Part shown: positions 1 to 7,099 of the stretch, piece by piece | How the letters are laid out: each line of letters begins with the position of its first letter | Numbering within the stretch: position 1 is the stretch's first letter | DNA from: JBDNFP01 sp041689775 | GTDB taxonomy: Bacteria > Bacteroidota > Bacteroidia > Cytophagales > Spirosomataceae | Assembly: GCA_041689775.1 (NCBI GenBank) | Contig: JBDNFP010000024.1 | Location: 1 to 10,526, forward strand | Length of the DNA stretch: 10,526 nt | Reading direction: 5' to 3' | Notes under the pieces: generated by a model | Told to the model about the DNA's origin: nothing | What the model saw: only the letters and a program-made list of their open reading frames with translations | The model's database searches: none | Program-made: the position numbers and the translations under genes

Positions 1-96
1 CAGGCGGAAGGTGGCCTTCTTGCCCGTTTTATGGCCCAATACGAGTGCCGCACGCTGATCGTCACTCAGGCTGATGTATCGTTTCTTCCCTTGCAT
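1..96 (-). CDS. IS630-type transposase / helix-turn-helix protein, N-terminal fragment (partial)
   Basis: Reading the minus strand from an ATG at 96 gives 32 codons open to the window edge, starting MQGKKRYISLSDDQR and continuing through RAALVLGHKTGKKATFRL. The short basic start, a 'Leu-Ser-x-x-x-Arg' helix and a Gly-Lys-rich linker resemble the N-terminus of the helix-turn-helix half of IS630-family transposases common in Cytophagales. No catalytic DDE residues are inside the window, so the family is inferred from a short stretch. The 3' part lies to the left of the window. The element's upstream terminal repeat, if it is an intact insertion sequence, should lie somewhere in roughly 97-250, but I could not define it. 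Another wHTH DNA-binding protein is possible. Confidence 0.5.
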   Translation of the reverse strand, partial: MQGKKRYISLSDDQRAALVLGHKTGKKATFRL

Positions 97-402
97 AGAC
101 GCAAGATAAAAATTATATCCATATTTACGGCCGACTACTTACACATCTGAGTTAGATGCATTTTTGTGGAGTCATTTGTGACAAGGGCGTGAGTAGCATA
201 TTCAAGTTTCCACGACGGGTATATGCCCTCAAAAATAAAGACATATATCTACACTTATTAAAAGAAATGGAATAGGGTCATTGATATGATTTTACACACA
301 CTACGATAGCCCAAATAAAGTGGCTTTAAGGCAATGAAAACGCTGGTTTTCATTGCCTTAATTATTTGAATACTATCTGTCTACGTAAGCATTAACAGAA
401 GG
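97..402. other. Intergenic region without a gene
   Basis: This 306-bp stretch separates the transposase-like fragment from the 3' end of the dxr block. All frames are broken by stops. It contains the strong hairpin at 326-361 and a short 5-bp stem (CATCT/AGATG, 144-158) followed on the plus strand by five T. It probably also holds the end of the insertion element to the left, but I see no convincing terminal inverted repeat or target-site duplication. No tRNA or other RNA gene was recognised. Confidence 0.6.
326..361 (-). terminator. Perfect 16-bp stem hairpin, likely terminator of the GH3-dxr-membrane protein block
   Basis: TTAAGGCAATGAAAAC (326-341) is the exact reverse complement of 346-361, with a 4-nt loop (GCTG on plus, CAGC on minus). 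It begins 42 bp past the stop codon of the minus-strand membrane protein gene, where a terminator is expected. There is no long U-run on either side; the A/T-rich stem ends provide only TTAA. It could act in both directions, also insulating the block from the transposase-like gene. The structure is seen directly; its termination role is inferred. Confidence 0.6.
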
Positions 403-858
403 TTACCTCGCAAACCACTCCGGAATAAACGAGAGTTTGTAAACAAGATAGGAGAGTGCAGCGCCCAGCGACAATCCACTGACGAGCATCCAAAAGAAAA
501 TAGCCTGCCTGGGTACCCTAAAAGCTACGGCAATGAGGGTGCCTCCGATGGGGGTAAATAATAAAGGAGTCAGGATAGCAATCCCGATAATTCCGAATCG
601 TTTCCAGATTTTTACGGCCAGCCGGCTAGACTTATTGAACTTACGGACAGGAGTTTGACGGCGCTGATTCAACACCACCTGAATACCCTTACCTACGTAC
701 GTTGTTACAAGTACGCTCAGCATCATCCCCACGGCGGAGCAAAGTGCACTTTCGAACCAGCTCAATCCCAAAGCCATGCCCGTTATGGGGCCCGCAAAAA
801 ACTTTAACGCAGCAGCCGTGATCACAGATAGGTATTTAATCATCAGTGTATTGGTCAT
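403..858 (-). CDS. Small integral membrane protein, small-multidrug-export/DedA-like
   Basis: A 151-residue protein with four likely membrane helices at about 8-30, 36-56, 88-112 and 118-142. A strongly basic loop (about 66-87: QRRQTPVRK, then KIWKRFG) separates the two halves and is probably cytoplasmic. The second half, with RFGIIGIAILTPLLFTPIGG and a following Gly-rich helix, resembles the pattern of the 'small multi-drug export' family (COG2426), in which a Gly-Pro-rich re-entrant segment follows a basic helix start. That match is from memory of the family and is weak, so transport function is not established. Its ATG overlaps the dxr stop as ATGA (855-858), which supports this start and suggests translational coupling. 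Met6 is an alternative start. The hairpin at 326-361 follows it. Confidence 0.75.
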   Translation of the reverse strand: MTNTLMIKYLSVITAAALKFFAGPITGMALGLSWFESALCSAVGMMLSVLVTTYVGKGIQVVLNQRRQTPVRKFNKSSRLAVKIWKRFGIIGIAILTPLLFTPIGGTLIAVAFRVPRQAIFFWMLVSGLSLGAALSYLVYKLSFIPEWFAR

Positions 859-2018
859 GCCGTCTCGCGAATTAATTCAGTGGTCATTCGTCGGGCTTCT
901 TGGTCCGTCTCAACGTAGTCGTGGTACTGAGGATGCTGTACAAAAGTTACCTTGTCTGCGCACGCCTGGATGATGTCGGAAATTTCTAGAAAGCCGATTT
1001 CATCGTTCAAAAATGCAGCAACAGCTACCTCATTAGCCGCGTTGATAATACAAGCTAAATTTCCGCCTTTTTCCAGGGCAACGTAAGCCAGGGATAGATT
1101 GCGGAAAGTATCCTTGTCGGGCTTTTCAAAAGTGAGGGAAGGATATTGAGTAAAATCGAAGCGGGGGAAAGAGGACTTCATTCGTAATGGGTAGCTTAAA
1201 GCGTACTGAATAGGTAGCTTCATATCGGGTAGACCCATCTGAGCTTTGATGCTCCCATCTTCAAACTGGACCATCGAATGAATGATACTTTGCGGATGTA
1301 CAACGACATCGATTTGGTTGGGAGTAAGATCAAATAGCCATTTTGCTTCGATAACTTCCAGGCCCTTATTCATGAGGGTAGCTGAGTCGATGGTGATCTT
1401 AGCACCCATACTCCAATTGGGGTGTTTTAGTGCCTGTGCCTTTGTTACTCCCGACAGGAACGCCCGATCTTTTCCCCGAAAGGGTCCTCCCGAAGCCGTC
1501 AGAATTATTTTTTCAATTGGATTTTTTTCTTCTCCGGTGAGGCACTGAAAAATAGCTGAGTGCTCCGAATCAACGGGGAGAATGGCTACCTGATGTTCAC
1601 GGGCGAGCTGAGTGATGAGTTCACCGGCTACTACCAGCGTTTCTTTGTTAGCCAAGGCAATATCTTTCCCCGCCCGAATGGCCCGCATTGTAGGAAGTAA
1701 TCCGGAGTATCCAACCAAAGCGGTTAGTACAGTATCGATCTGATCTGATTCTACCACCGAGGCTAGTGCTTCTGATCCTGCGTAGACTTTTATATTCAGA
1801 GGAGTAAGTGCGGCAGCTACTTTGGATAAGAGGGCTTCGTTACCGATCACTACCTCTTTGGGGCGAAAGTGGGCAGCCTGCTCAATGAGAAGGTCAGCGT
1901 TGTACTGAGCGGTGAGTACCTCTACCGAAAAGGCGTCCGGATTGGCACTAACCACATCGAGGGCCTGCGTGCCAATTGATCCGGTTGAACCAAGAATAGC
2001 TATGCGTTTTTTTGTCAT
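855..2018 (-). CDS. dxr: 1-deoxy-D-xylulose 5-phosphate reductoisomerase
   Basis: This cytoplasmic enzyme converts DXP to 2-C-methyl-D-erythritol 4-phosphate with NADPH, the first committed step of the MEP isoprenoid pathway and the target of fosmidomycin. At 387 residues it is close to the usual ~390-400. The N-terminal Rossmann motif GSTGSIG is at 10-16 and ANKET at 123-127. The metal and substrate ligands are all present: Asp150 and Glu152 in PVDSEHS, the SGGPFR loop at 176-181, His199-Pro-Asn-Trp, Lys218 and Glu221 in MNKGLEVIEA. HPQSIIHSMV (241-250) and NAANEVAVAAF (326-336) complete the family signature. The ATG at 2018 places the glycine motif at the normal distance from the N-terminus. 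It lies 46 bp downstream of the GH3 gene on the same strand and overlaps the next gene by 4 bp, so these three are probably co-transcribed. In Cytophagales dxr is often followed by a site-2 protease gene (rseP); here a different membrane protein occupies that place. Confidence 0.97.
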   Translation of the reverse strand: MTKKRIAILGSTGSIGTQALDVVSANPDAFSVEVLTAQYNADLLIEQAAHFRPKEVVIGNEALLSKVAAALTPLNIKVYAGSEALASVVESDQIDTVLTALVGYSGLLPTMRAIRAGKDIALANKETLVVAGELITQLAREHQVAILPVDSEHSAIFQCLTGEEKNPIEKIILTASGGPFRGKDRAFLSGVTKAQALKHPNWSMGAKITIDSATLMNKGLEVIEAKWLFDLTPNQIDVVVHPQSIIHSMVQFEDGSIKAQMGLPDMKLPIQYALSYPLRMKSSFPRFDFTQYPSLTFEKPDKDTFRNLSLAYVALEKGGNLACIINAANEVAVAAFLNDEIGFLEISDIIQACADKVTFVQHPQYHDYVETDQEARRMTTELIRETA

Positions 2019-2064
2019 GTGATGAAGAGTAATATCTTAATATTGAAACGTATTCGACCTCAAT

Positions 2065-3561
2065 TTATAGCCACTTTCGCAGTGCATCAGCAATTTTACG
2101 ATCGTTTGATAAACGAGGAACTTTATTTTGTCCTCCTAGCTTTCCTTCGGCACGCATGTAGTTGATAAATGTATCTTTGGGCAAAGCCCGAACCACAAGT
2201 GAACGCAGTATATTACCCTTAATCAGGTCATCGTAGTACACATTCAGTTCGGTAAGCTTACGGTCAAGGTCCCGGGAAAAGCTATCGGGGTTGGCGGGTG
2301 GCGTGGCAAACTCAATCATCCATTCGTGGTAGGGTAGCCCACTCTCGGCGGGCGTTACCATCGGAGCCACGGTGCATTCGGTTACCTCTACTTCGGGGTG
2401 GCGCTGCATGGCGTAGTGAAGTGCTTTTTCAACTTCCTCACCAATTACGTGCTCACCAAAGGCCGAGATAAAATGCTTTATCCGTCCCGTAACAAGAATA
2501 CGGTACGGGTTGAGTGAGACAAACCTGACGGTATCCCCAATCGAATAGCCCCAAAGTCCTGCATTGCTATTGATTACGACGGCGTAATTTTTTCCTAACT
2601 CTACATCTTTGATCGAAACTCGTTTGGGTTTTTCATCGAAGTAGTTTTCCACCGGAATAAACTCGAAGAATATTCCTGAATTCAGTAAAAGTAAAAGTCC
2701 TTCTTCGGTTTGCGAATCCTGATAGGCTAAAAAACCCTCAGAGGCCGGATAGGTTTCGACGGAGTCAATACGTTTACCAATCGCCTCAAAAAGGTTGGCC
2801 CGGTAGGGCTCAAAATTGACACCCCCGTAGACAAACAAAGAGAAGTCGGGAAACACGTCCTTAATATCTTTTCCGGTCCGGGTCCGAATTCGGTCAAAGT
2901 ACATTTGCACCCAAGGCGGAATTCCCGAAATTAGAGACATACGTTGGTCGATAGTTTCGTCAATAACCTTTTCTAGTTTGGTCTCCCAGTCTTCGATACA
3001 GTTTGTTTCGTAGCTTGGCAGTTGGTTAGTACGCAGATACCCCGGTACGTGGTGGTTAACAATACCGGATAGCCGTCCGATATGAACACCAGCTTTCTGT
3101 TCGAGGACGGGGCTACCCGAAAGGAATATTAGTTTTTGATCTAGGAAAGCCGAGTTTCCGGTCTGATTCACATAGGTGAGGAGTGCATCCCGAGCTGAGT
3201 TAATATGGTTAGGAATGGAGTCAGAAGTAATAGGGATGTACTTGACCCCCGAGGTAGTTCCGGAGGTTTTGGCAAAGTAAACGGGTTTACCCGGCCACAG
3301 TACATCAGGTTCGCCGTGTAGGATATTTTCTACGTAAGGCTTGAGCTCTTCGTAGTCGCGTACGGGTACGGCATCCCTAAACTCTTCATACGAATGTACG
3401 TCCTTAAAAAAGTGATCTTTCCCAAATTGAGTAGTAGTGGCTGTACTGATAAGTTTGGTGCGCCACTGTTCTTGTACGGCTTTGCTACTGCTAATCCAGC
3501 GGTGCTGTTGCTCCACAATATAACGAGCCAGCGGTTGGCTCAGCAATGATCTAATTCCCAT
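2065..3561 (-). CDS. GH3-family acyl-acid-amido synthetase (GH3 auxin-responsive promoter family protein)
   Basis: A 498-residue ANL-superfamily adenylating enzyme of the GH3 type. In plants this family activates carboxylic acids such as jasmonate or auxin with ATP and joins them to amino acids. The bacterial members' substrates are largely unknown, so none is assigned here. All three nucleotide motifs are present: the Ser/Thr-rich loop KTSGTTSGVKY (98-108), YPASEG (271-276), and GYSIGDTVRF (338-347) followed by VTGRIKHFISAFGEH (357-371), which leads to the mobile C-terminal domain. GGQNKVPRL (476-484) carries the Lys near the C-terminus. An upstream in-frame ATG at 3606 would add 15 residues (MHARYFINSPYLYNT). 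I prefer the ATG at 3561 because MGIRSLLSQPLARYI matches the usual N-terminus of Bacteroidota homologues. It is the first gene of the minus-strand block and divergent from mreB. No signal peptide, so probably cytoplasmic. Confidence 0.93.
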   Translation of the reverse strand: MGIRSLLSQPLARYIVEQQHRWISSSKAVQEQWRTKLISTATTTQFGKDHFFKDVHSYEEFRDAVPVRDYEELKPYVENILHGEPDVLWPGKPVYFAKTSGTTSGVKYIPITSDSIPNHINSARDALLTYVNQTGNSAFLDQKLIFLSGSPVLEQKAGVHIGRLSGIVNHHVPGYLRTNQLPSYETNCIEDWETKLEKVIDETIDQRMSLISGIPPWVQMYFDRIRTRTGKDIKDVFPDFSLFVYGGVNFEPYRANLFEAIGKRIDSVETYPASEGFLAYQDSQTEEGLLLLLNSGIFFEFIPVENYFDEKPKRVSIKDVELGKNYAVVINSNAGLWGYSIGDTVRFVSLNPYRILVTGRIKHFISAFGEHVIGEEVEKALHYAMQRHPEVEVTECTVAPMVTPAESGLPYHEWMIEFATPPANPDSFSRDLDRKLTELNVYYDDLIKGNILRSLVVRALPKDTFINYMRAEGKLGGQNKVPRLSNDRKIADALRKWL

Positions 3562-3606
3562 AGTATTGTAAAGGTAAGGACTATTTATAAAATACCGGGC
3601 ATGCAA

Positions 3607-3626
3607 TACCCCACCGAAGTGGGATA
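3607..3626 (-). promoter_or_regulatory. UUCG-tetraloop hairpin in the GH3 leader
   Basis: On the minus strand, TATCCCAC-TTCG-GTGGGGTA forms an 8-bp stem (one G-U pair) closed by C(UUCG)G, an unusually stable tetraloop. It ends 45 bp before the GH3 start codon at 3561 and sits immediately upstream of the alternative ATG at 3606. It could be a leader-stability or translation-control element if GH3 transcription starts further upstream, or a remnant of a terminator. On the plus strand the same DNA gives a CGAA loop followed by a modestly T-rich stretch. Confidence 0.45.
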
Positions 3627-3667
3627 CTATTTGATTTTCAAGTTCTTAGGTAATTTGTTGAAATGAC

Positions 3668-3697
3668 TTTGTTTGTGGGTAATAATCTGTAATTTTG
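3668..3697 (+). promoter_or_regulatory. Bacteroidota-type promoter of the mreBCD operon
   Basis: TTTG at 3668-3671 (-33 element) and TAATTTTG at 3690-3697 (a perfect TAnnTTTG -7 element) are separated by 18 bp, within the spacing range reported for Bacteroidota sigma-A promoters. Transcription would start near 3704, giving a leader of about 34 nt before the mreB ATG at 3738. A second TTTG at 3672-3675 is spaced too closely (14 bp) to be preferred. The motif and its position are seen directly; use as a promoter is inferred. Confidence 0.65.
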
Positions 3698-3737
3698 CTG
3701 ACCTGTAAACGGGGGATGATTTTTACCAAAATAAAAC

Positions 3738-4763
3738 ATGGGATTGTTTGATTTTTTGACCAGCGACATCGCTATTGATTTGGGTACCGCTAATACTCTG
3801 ATCATTTGTAAAGGTAAAGTGGTAGTAGACGAGCCTTCTATTATTGCCATAGACAAAAGCACCGGAAAGGTACTAGCGATTGGCCACACGGCCATGCAGA
3901 TGCACGAAAAGACCAGTGAAAATATAAAAACAATTCGTCCCCTTAAAGACGGTGTAATTGCTGACTTTACGGCAGCGGAAATGATGATTCGGGGGATGAT
4001 CAAAATGATCGATACAGGAAATCGTTTTTTTACTCCTTCTCACCGGATGGTGATTTGCATACCTTCGGGTATTACGGAGGTAGAAAAGCGAGCCGTTAAA
4101 GATTCCGCCGAGCATGCCGGAGCCAAGGAGGTGTACATGGTACATGAGCCTATCGCCGCTGCCATTGGTATCGGTATTGACATTACCCAGCCTAACGGTG
4201 TAATGATTGTGGATATCGGAGGAGGTACAACCGAAATTGCAGTGATAGCCCTTTCGGGTATCGTCTGTGAACAATCGGTGCGTATAGCTGGAGACGTATT
4301 TACGCGCGATATTGTAGATTACATGCGTCGTGAGCACAACTTACTGATCGGAGAGCGTTCTGCCGAAATGATCAAAATCGCAATTGGATCGGCACTACCT
4401 GAATTGGAGAACCCACCGGCTGACTATGAAATTCGCGGCCGGGACCTCATGACGGGTATCCCCAAAGAAATTAAAGTAACGTACAGCGAAATCGCGTACG
4501 CTTTGGATAAATCAATTTCTAAAATTGAGGAGGCTGTGATGAAGGCTTTGGAGATTTCTCCTCCTGAGCTTTCAGCGGATATTTATCGGAATGGTATCCA
4601 TCTGACTGGTGGAGGGGCATTACTTCATGGGCTTGATAAGCGTTTGGCTACCAAGACCAAGCTACCCATTCACATAGCCGATGAGCCGCTCAAAGCAGTA
4701 GTAATCGGAACCGGAGATGTTCTGAAAAACCTGAAATTATATAAGCCCGTATTAATTACTTAG
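3738..4763 (+). CDS. mreB: Rod shape-determining actin homologue MreB
   Basis: MreB polymerises with ATP into membrane-bound filaments that direct lateral wall synthesis by the elongasome. The 341-residue length matches the family. Signature segments are in order: phosphate-1 IAIDLGTANT (11-20, Asp14), CIPSGITEVEKRAV (107-120), HEPIAAAIG (136-144, with the catalytic-type Glu137), phosphate-2 IVDIGGGTTEIAVI (157-170), AGD (184-186) and the adenosine motif HLTGGGALLHGLD (288-300). The hydrophobic MGLFDFL N-terminus probably helps membrane attachment and is the standard Bacteroidota start. It heads the operon mreB-mreC-mreD with its own TAnnTTTG promoter and is divergent from the GH3 gene. Nothing is missing or altered in the nucleotide pocket. 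Confidence 0.98.
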   Translation: MGLFDFLTSDIAIDLGTANTLIICKGKVVVDEPSIIAIDKSTGKVLAIGHTAMQMHEKTSENIKTIRPLKDGVIADFTAAEMMIRGMIKMIDTGNRFFTPSHRMVICIPSGITEVEKRAVKDSAEHAGAKEVYMVHEPIAAAIGIGIDITQPNGVMIVDIGGGTTEIAVIALSGIVCEQSVRIAGDVFTRDIVDYMRREHNLLIGERSAEMIKIAIGSALPELENPPADYEIRGRDLMTGIPKEIKVTYSEIAYALDKSISKIEEAVMKALEISPPELSADIYRNGIHLTGGGALLHGLDKRLATKTKLPIHIADEPLKAVVIGTGDVLKNLKLYKPVLIT

Positions 4764-4807
4764 GAAATAATCGTTCGACGGCTGGCTTCGTACGTAGTAC
4801 AGTGGGT

Positions 4808-4825
4808 AGCCATCGTGGCTTTTTT
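4808..4825 (+). promoter_or_regulatory. Small hairpin plus T-run between mreB and mreC, possible attenuator
   Basis: AGCCA-TCG-TGGCT followed at once by five more T lies 5 bp before the mreC ATG. The stem is only 5 bp with a 3-nt loop, so it would be a weak intrinsic terminator. It could lower mreC/mreD expression relative to mreB, since the filament protein is usually needed in excess. Chance occurrence is quite possible. Confidence 0.25.
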
Positions 4826-4830
4826 GGCTT

Positions 4831-5673
4831 ATGCTTCAACTCATTCAGTTCCTTTCCCGGAACCGTAATTTCATTTTCTTCGTCCTGCTGGAAATCCTTT
4901 GTTTTTGGCTGATCGTCAGAAACAATACCTATTGGGGGGCTACCTACTTCAATACATCTAACTACTATGTGGCCAAAACCCTGACGGTTTCGAACTCGGT
5001 ACGTGAGTTTGCTAGCTTGCAGGAAACAAATGAACGTTTGGCGCAGGAAAACCTAAGGTTAAATAGCTTGGTAACGAAGCTTCAGGAGCAAAATCCTCAA
5101 AACGCACCAACCTCCTACCTGCCTGATTCGCTGTTTGTCAATCGGTTTAAATTTGTGGTAGGAAAAGTGATTATGACCGAAACCAACCGGGCCAATAACT
5201 ACCTGACGATTGACAAAGGGAGTGCCGATGGTATCCGACCGGGCATGGGGGTTATTTCTGCCACTGGTGTAGTGGGTAAAGTCCGCTCTTGTTCGGAGCA
5301 CTACTCTGTTATTACTTCCATTCTTCATTCTCAATTCATGGTATCTACTAAGCTTACGCGGAGTGGTGAGATAGGTCCTGCTGTATGGCAAAGTCGGGAT
5401 CCTGAGACCATTTCGCTAATGGATATTTCAAGGTACAAGCCGGTCATAAAGGGAGATTCTGCCGTGACATCTAACTATAACTCGGTTTTCCCACCGGGTA
5501 TTATGGTAGGTACGGTAAAGAATGTCAGTGTTCGCCCTGATCAGACGTTCTTCAATATTGATCTGAAAGTAGCAACCGACTTCCGCAGCCTCAGCTACGT
5601 ATACATAGTGCAGAATGATCTGCAAGCCGAACGGGAAAAACTTCAACAACCCATAGAAGAGGAACGCCGATGA
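4831..5673 (+). CDS. mreC: Rod shape-determining protein MreC
   Basis: MreC is a single-pass periplasmic scaffold that binds PBP2 and links MreB filaments to wall synthesis. The 280-residue protein has a short cytoplasmic start, one membrane helix (about 13-29), a coiled coil (about 55-87, rich in Leu/Asn/Glu with RLAQENLRLNSLV), then the double beta-barrel domain. Characteristic stretches are NYLTIDKGSADGIRPGMGV (123-141), GVVGKV (146-151) and VFPPGIMVGTV (219-229). The C-terminal tail is charged (EREKLQQPIEEERR). An in-frame TAG at 4807 and no other candidate start fix the ATG at 4831, 67 bp after mreB. Its stop overlaps mreD as ATGA (5670-5673). Confidence 0.96.
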   Translation: MLQLIQFLSRNRNFIFFVLLEILCFWLIVRNNTYWGATYFNTSNYYVAKTLTVSNSVREFASLQETNERLAQENLRLNSLVTKLQEQNPQNAPTSYLPDSLFVNRFKFVVGKVIMTETNRANNYLTIDKGSADGIRPGMGVISATGVVGKVRSCSEHYSVITSILHSQFMVSTKLTRSGEIGPAVWQSRDPETISLMDISRYKPVIKGDSAVTSNYNSVFPPGIMVGTVKNVSVRPDQTFFNIDLKVATDFRSLSYVYIVQNDLQAEREKLQQPIEEERR

Positions 5674-6173
5674 GCCTGCGAGAAATCATACAATACATAG
5701 CGTTATTTCTGTTTTACATGGTATTGCAGATCCTCATCATGCGCAATGTCGTGCTTTTTAACTACGGGTTTTGCTTCATTTACGTAGCAGTGTTGCTTGC
5801 ATTACCATCCGACGCCAGTAAAACCTGGCTATTGTTCCTGGGCTTTTTTACGGGCTTACTGATGGATGTATTTTATAATACGCTAGGAATACATGCCGCA
5901 GCCTCCGTATTGATCATGTATCTGAGGCCCTTCTGGATACAAACTCAACTTGAAACCAAAGGAGTTGATCGGGTTGATATTACCTTAAATGCGCTGGGGA
6001 TGGGGAAATACTTGACTTTTATGCTACCGCTGATATTTATTCATCATTCCATGTTATTTCTCGTTGAAATGAGCAACGTGGGTATGATTGGGGTTACGCT
6101 GATACGTATTGTGGGCAGTACGCTTTTTACTACCTTCCTGATAGTCTTATTTCAGTTCTTTTCCAGGCGCTGA
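5670..6173 (+). CDS. mreD: Rod shape-determining membrane protein MreD
   Basis: A 167-residue polytopic inner-membrane protein with about five to six hydrophobic segments (roughly 7-25, 30-46, 52-74, 76-90, 112-132, 138-163). The hallmark GFFTGLLMDVFYNTLGIHA (58-76), with its Asp in a membrane segment, is the MreD signature. MreD partners with MreC in the elongasome; its exact activity is unclear. It is translationally coupled to mreC by a 4-bp overlap. It is the last gene of the operon here: instead of mrdA (PBP2) and rodA there is a 230-bp gap and an unrelated sigma-factor gene. Confidence 0.94.
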   Translation: MSLREIIQYIALFLFYMVLQILIMRNVVLFNYGFCFIYVAVLLALPSDASKTWLLFLGFFTGLLMDVFYNTLGIHAAASVLIMYLRPFWIQTQLETKGVDRVDITLNALGMGKYLTFMLPLIFIHHSMLFLVEMSNVGMIGVTLIRIVGSTLFTTFLIVLFQFFSRR

Positions 6174-6197
6174 TAGTGCACAATTCCTGACAAGTTG

Positions 6198-6215
6198 ACT
6201 GCTTTAGACAGCAGT
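6198..6215 (+). terminator. Possible terminator hairpin after mreD
   Basis: ACTGCT (6198-6203) and AGCAGT (6210-6215) form a 6-bp stem with a 6-nt loop, 24 bp past the mreD stop. It is followed by GGCCC and then AAAATTTTAT rather than a clean T-run, so intrinsic termination is uncertain. The position at the end of the mre operon and before a separately regulated sigma-factor gene is the main support. Confidence 0.35.
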
Positions 6216-6247
6216 GGCCCAAAATTTTATACAGCTATGTCAATCAG

Positions 6248-6276
6248 TTTGCTTTTTATTCGTAAAAACTATTTTG
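6248..6276 (+). promoter_or_regulatory. Candidate promoter upstream of the ECF sigma factor
   Basis: TTTG at 6248-6251 is followed after 18 bp by TATTTTG (6270-6276), which resembles the TAnnTTTG -7 box but is one base short between TA and TTTG. It would give a leader of about 135 nt before the ATG at 6419. The remaining gap (6277-6418) contains no ORF and no better box. An autoregulated ECF promoter cannot be recognised without knowing its consensus. Confidence 0.3.
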
Positions 6277-6418
6277 ATAGTTCCGAGTTTGTACATTAGT
6301 GATTAGTCATGTACTTCGCCTGTGATAAATTGCTACTGATTGAGTCCAGATACCGTTCATCAAGTACTACCGTGCGGGGTTTGGTGCTATTTTTAAAATT
6401 CGTAAATTGAGCAAATCT

Positions 6419-7018
6419 ATGTCAGTTATCATGTCAGAAGCACCCATAAAAGAAGGCTACACGGACGGTCAGAAATATGAGGTTTTTAATCGTGAGTTCA
6501 TGCCTCATATAGATTCGATGTATAATTTCGCTTTTCGACTTACAACAGACGAAGACGATGCCAACGATCTGGTGCAGGATACATATTTAAAAGCGTTTCG
6601 CTTTATATCTTCATTCGAACAGGGTACAAACGCCAAAGCATGGTTGTTTCGTATTCTCAAAAACAGCTTCATTAATGACTACCGTAAGAAGAGTAAAGAG
6701 CCTTCAAAGGTAGACTACCAGGAAGTTGAAACCACTTACAACTCCGAAGACGCTGCTGATACTTCACATACCGTAGACTTACGGGCCGATGCCGTACAAG
6801 ATATGATCGGCGATGAGGTAGCTAATGCGCTTAACTCTCTCCCGGTTGATTTTCGTACCGTTATCATCTTGTGTGACATTGAAGGTTTTACTTACGAGGA
6901 GATGGCGAAAATCTTGGATATTCCCATCGGCACAGTTCGCTCTCGCCTACACCGCGCCCGTAATCTGTTGAAAGAGAAACTCAGAAATTATGCGGGTCAC
7001 ATGGGATATGACGTGTAG
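6419..7018 (+). CDS. ECF-type RNA polymerase sigma factor (sigma-70 family)
   Basis: A 199-residue sigma factor with only regions 2 and 4. Region 2 spans about 26-92, including EDDANDLVQDTYLKAFR (core binding) and KAWLFRILKNSFINDYRKK (-10 recognition and melting). Region 4 spans about 132-190, with DIEGFTYEEMAKIL and IPIGTVRSRLHRAR forming the helix-turn-helix for the -35 region. The linker (93-130) is acidic and longer than in minimal ECFs. Start choice is open: a TTG at 6407 would give MSKSMSV, and ATGs lie at 6419 and 6431 (MSEAPIKEGY). I chose the first ATG. It is followed after 81 bp by a small Cys/His-rich protein that is the likely anti-sigma factor. Target genes cannot be told from the sequence. 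Confidence 0.95.
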   Translation: MSVIMSEAPIKEGYTDGQKYEVFNREFMPHIDSMYNFAFRLTTDEDDANDLVQDTYLKAFRFISSFEQGTNAKAWLFRILKNSFINDYRKKSKEPSKVDYQEVETTYNSEDAADTSHTVDLRADAVQDMIGDEVANALNSLPVDFRTVIILCDIEGFTYEEMAKILDIPIGTVRSRLHRARNLLKEKLRNYAGHMGYDV

Positions 7019-7099
7019 TGCCGGAAACTTTTTCTATGATCATTGCGGTTATAAGGTACAACTGTACTACTACACAGGTTTTACAAATATTCAACCGCG

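Noticed and set aside
180..236. GGGC...GCCC-bounded stretch considered as a tRNA-like or structured RNA
   Set aside because: No cloverleaf arms, no T-loop consensus and no anticodon stem could be formed.
3562..3606. Fifteen-residue N-terminal extension of the GH3 protein from ATG at 3606
   Set aside because: The extension lacks family resemblance while the ATG at 3561 matches the usual family N-terminus, and the hairpin abuts the upstream ATG.
3638..4003. 121-codon minus-strand open frame overlapping the mreB promoter and start
   Set aside because: It covers the mreB promoter and 5' coding region and shows no recognisable protein pattern.
3873..4337. 154-codon open frame on the minus strand inside mreB
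   Set aside because: It is antisense to a fully conserved mreB, rich in His/Asn/Thr with no domain pattern; a codon-bias shadow.
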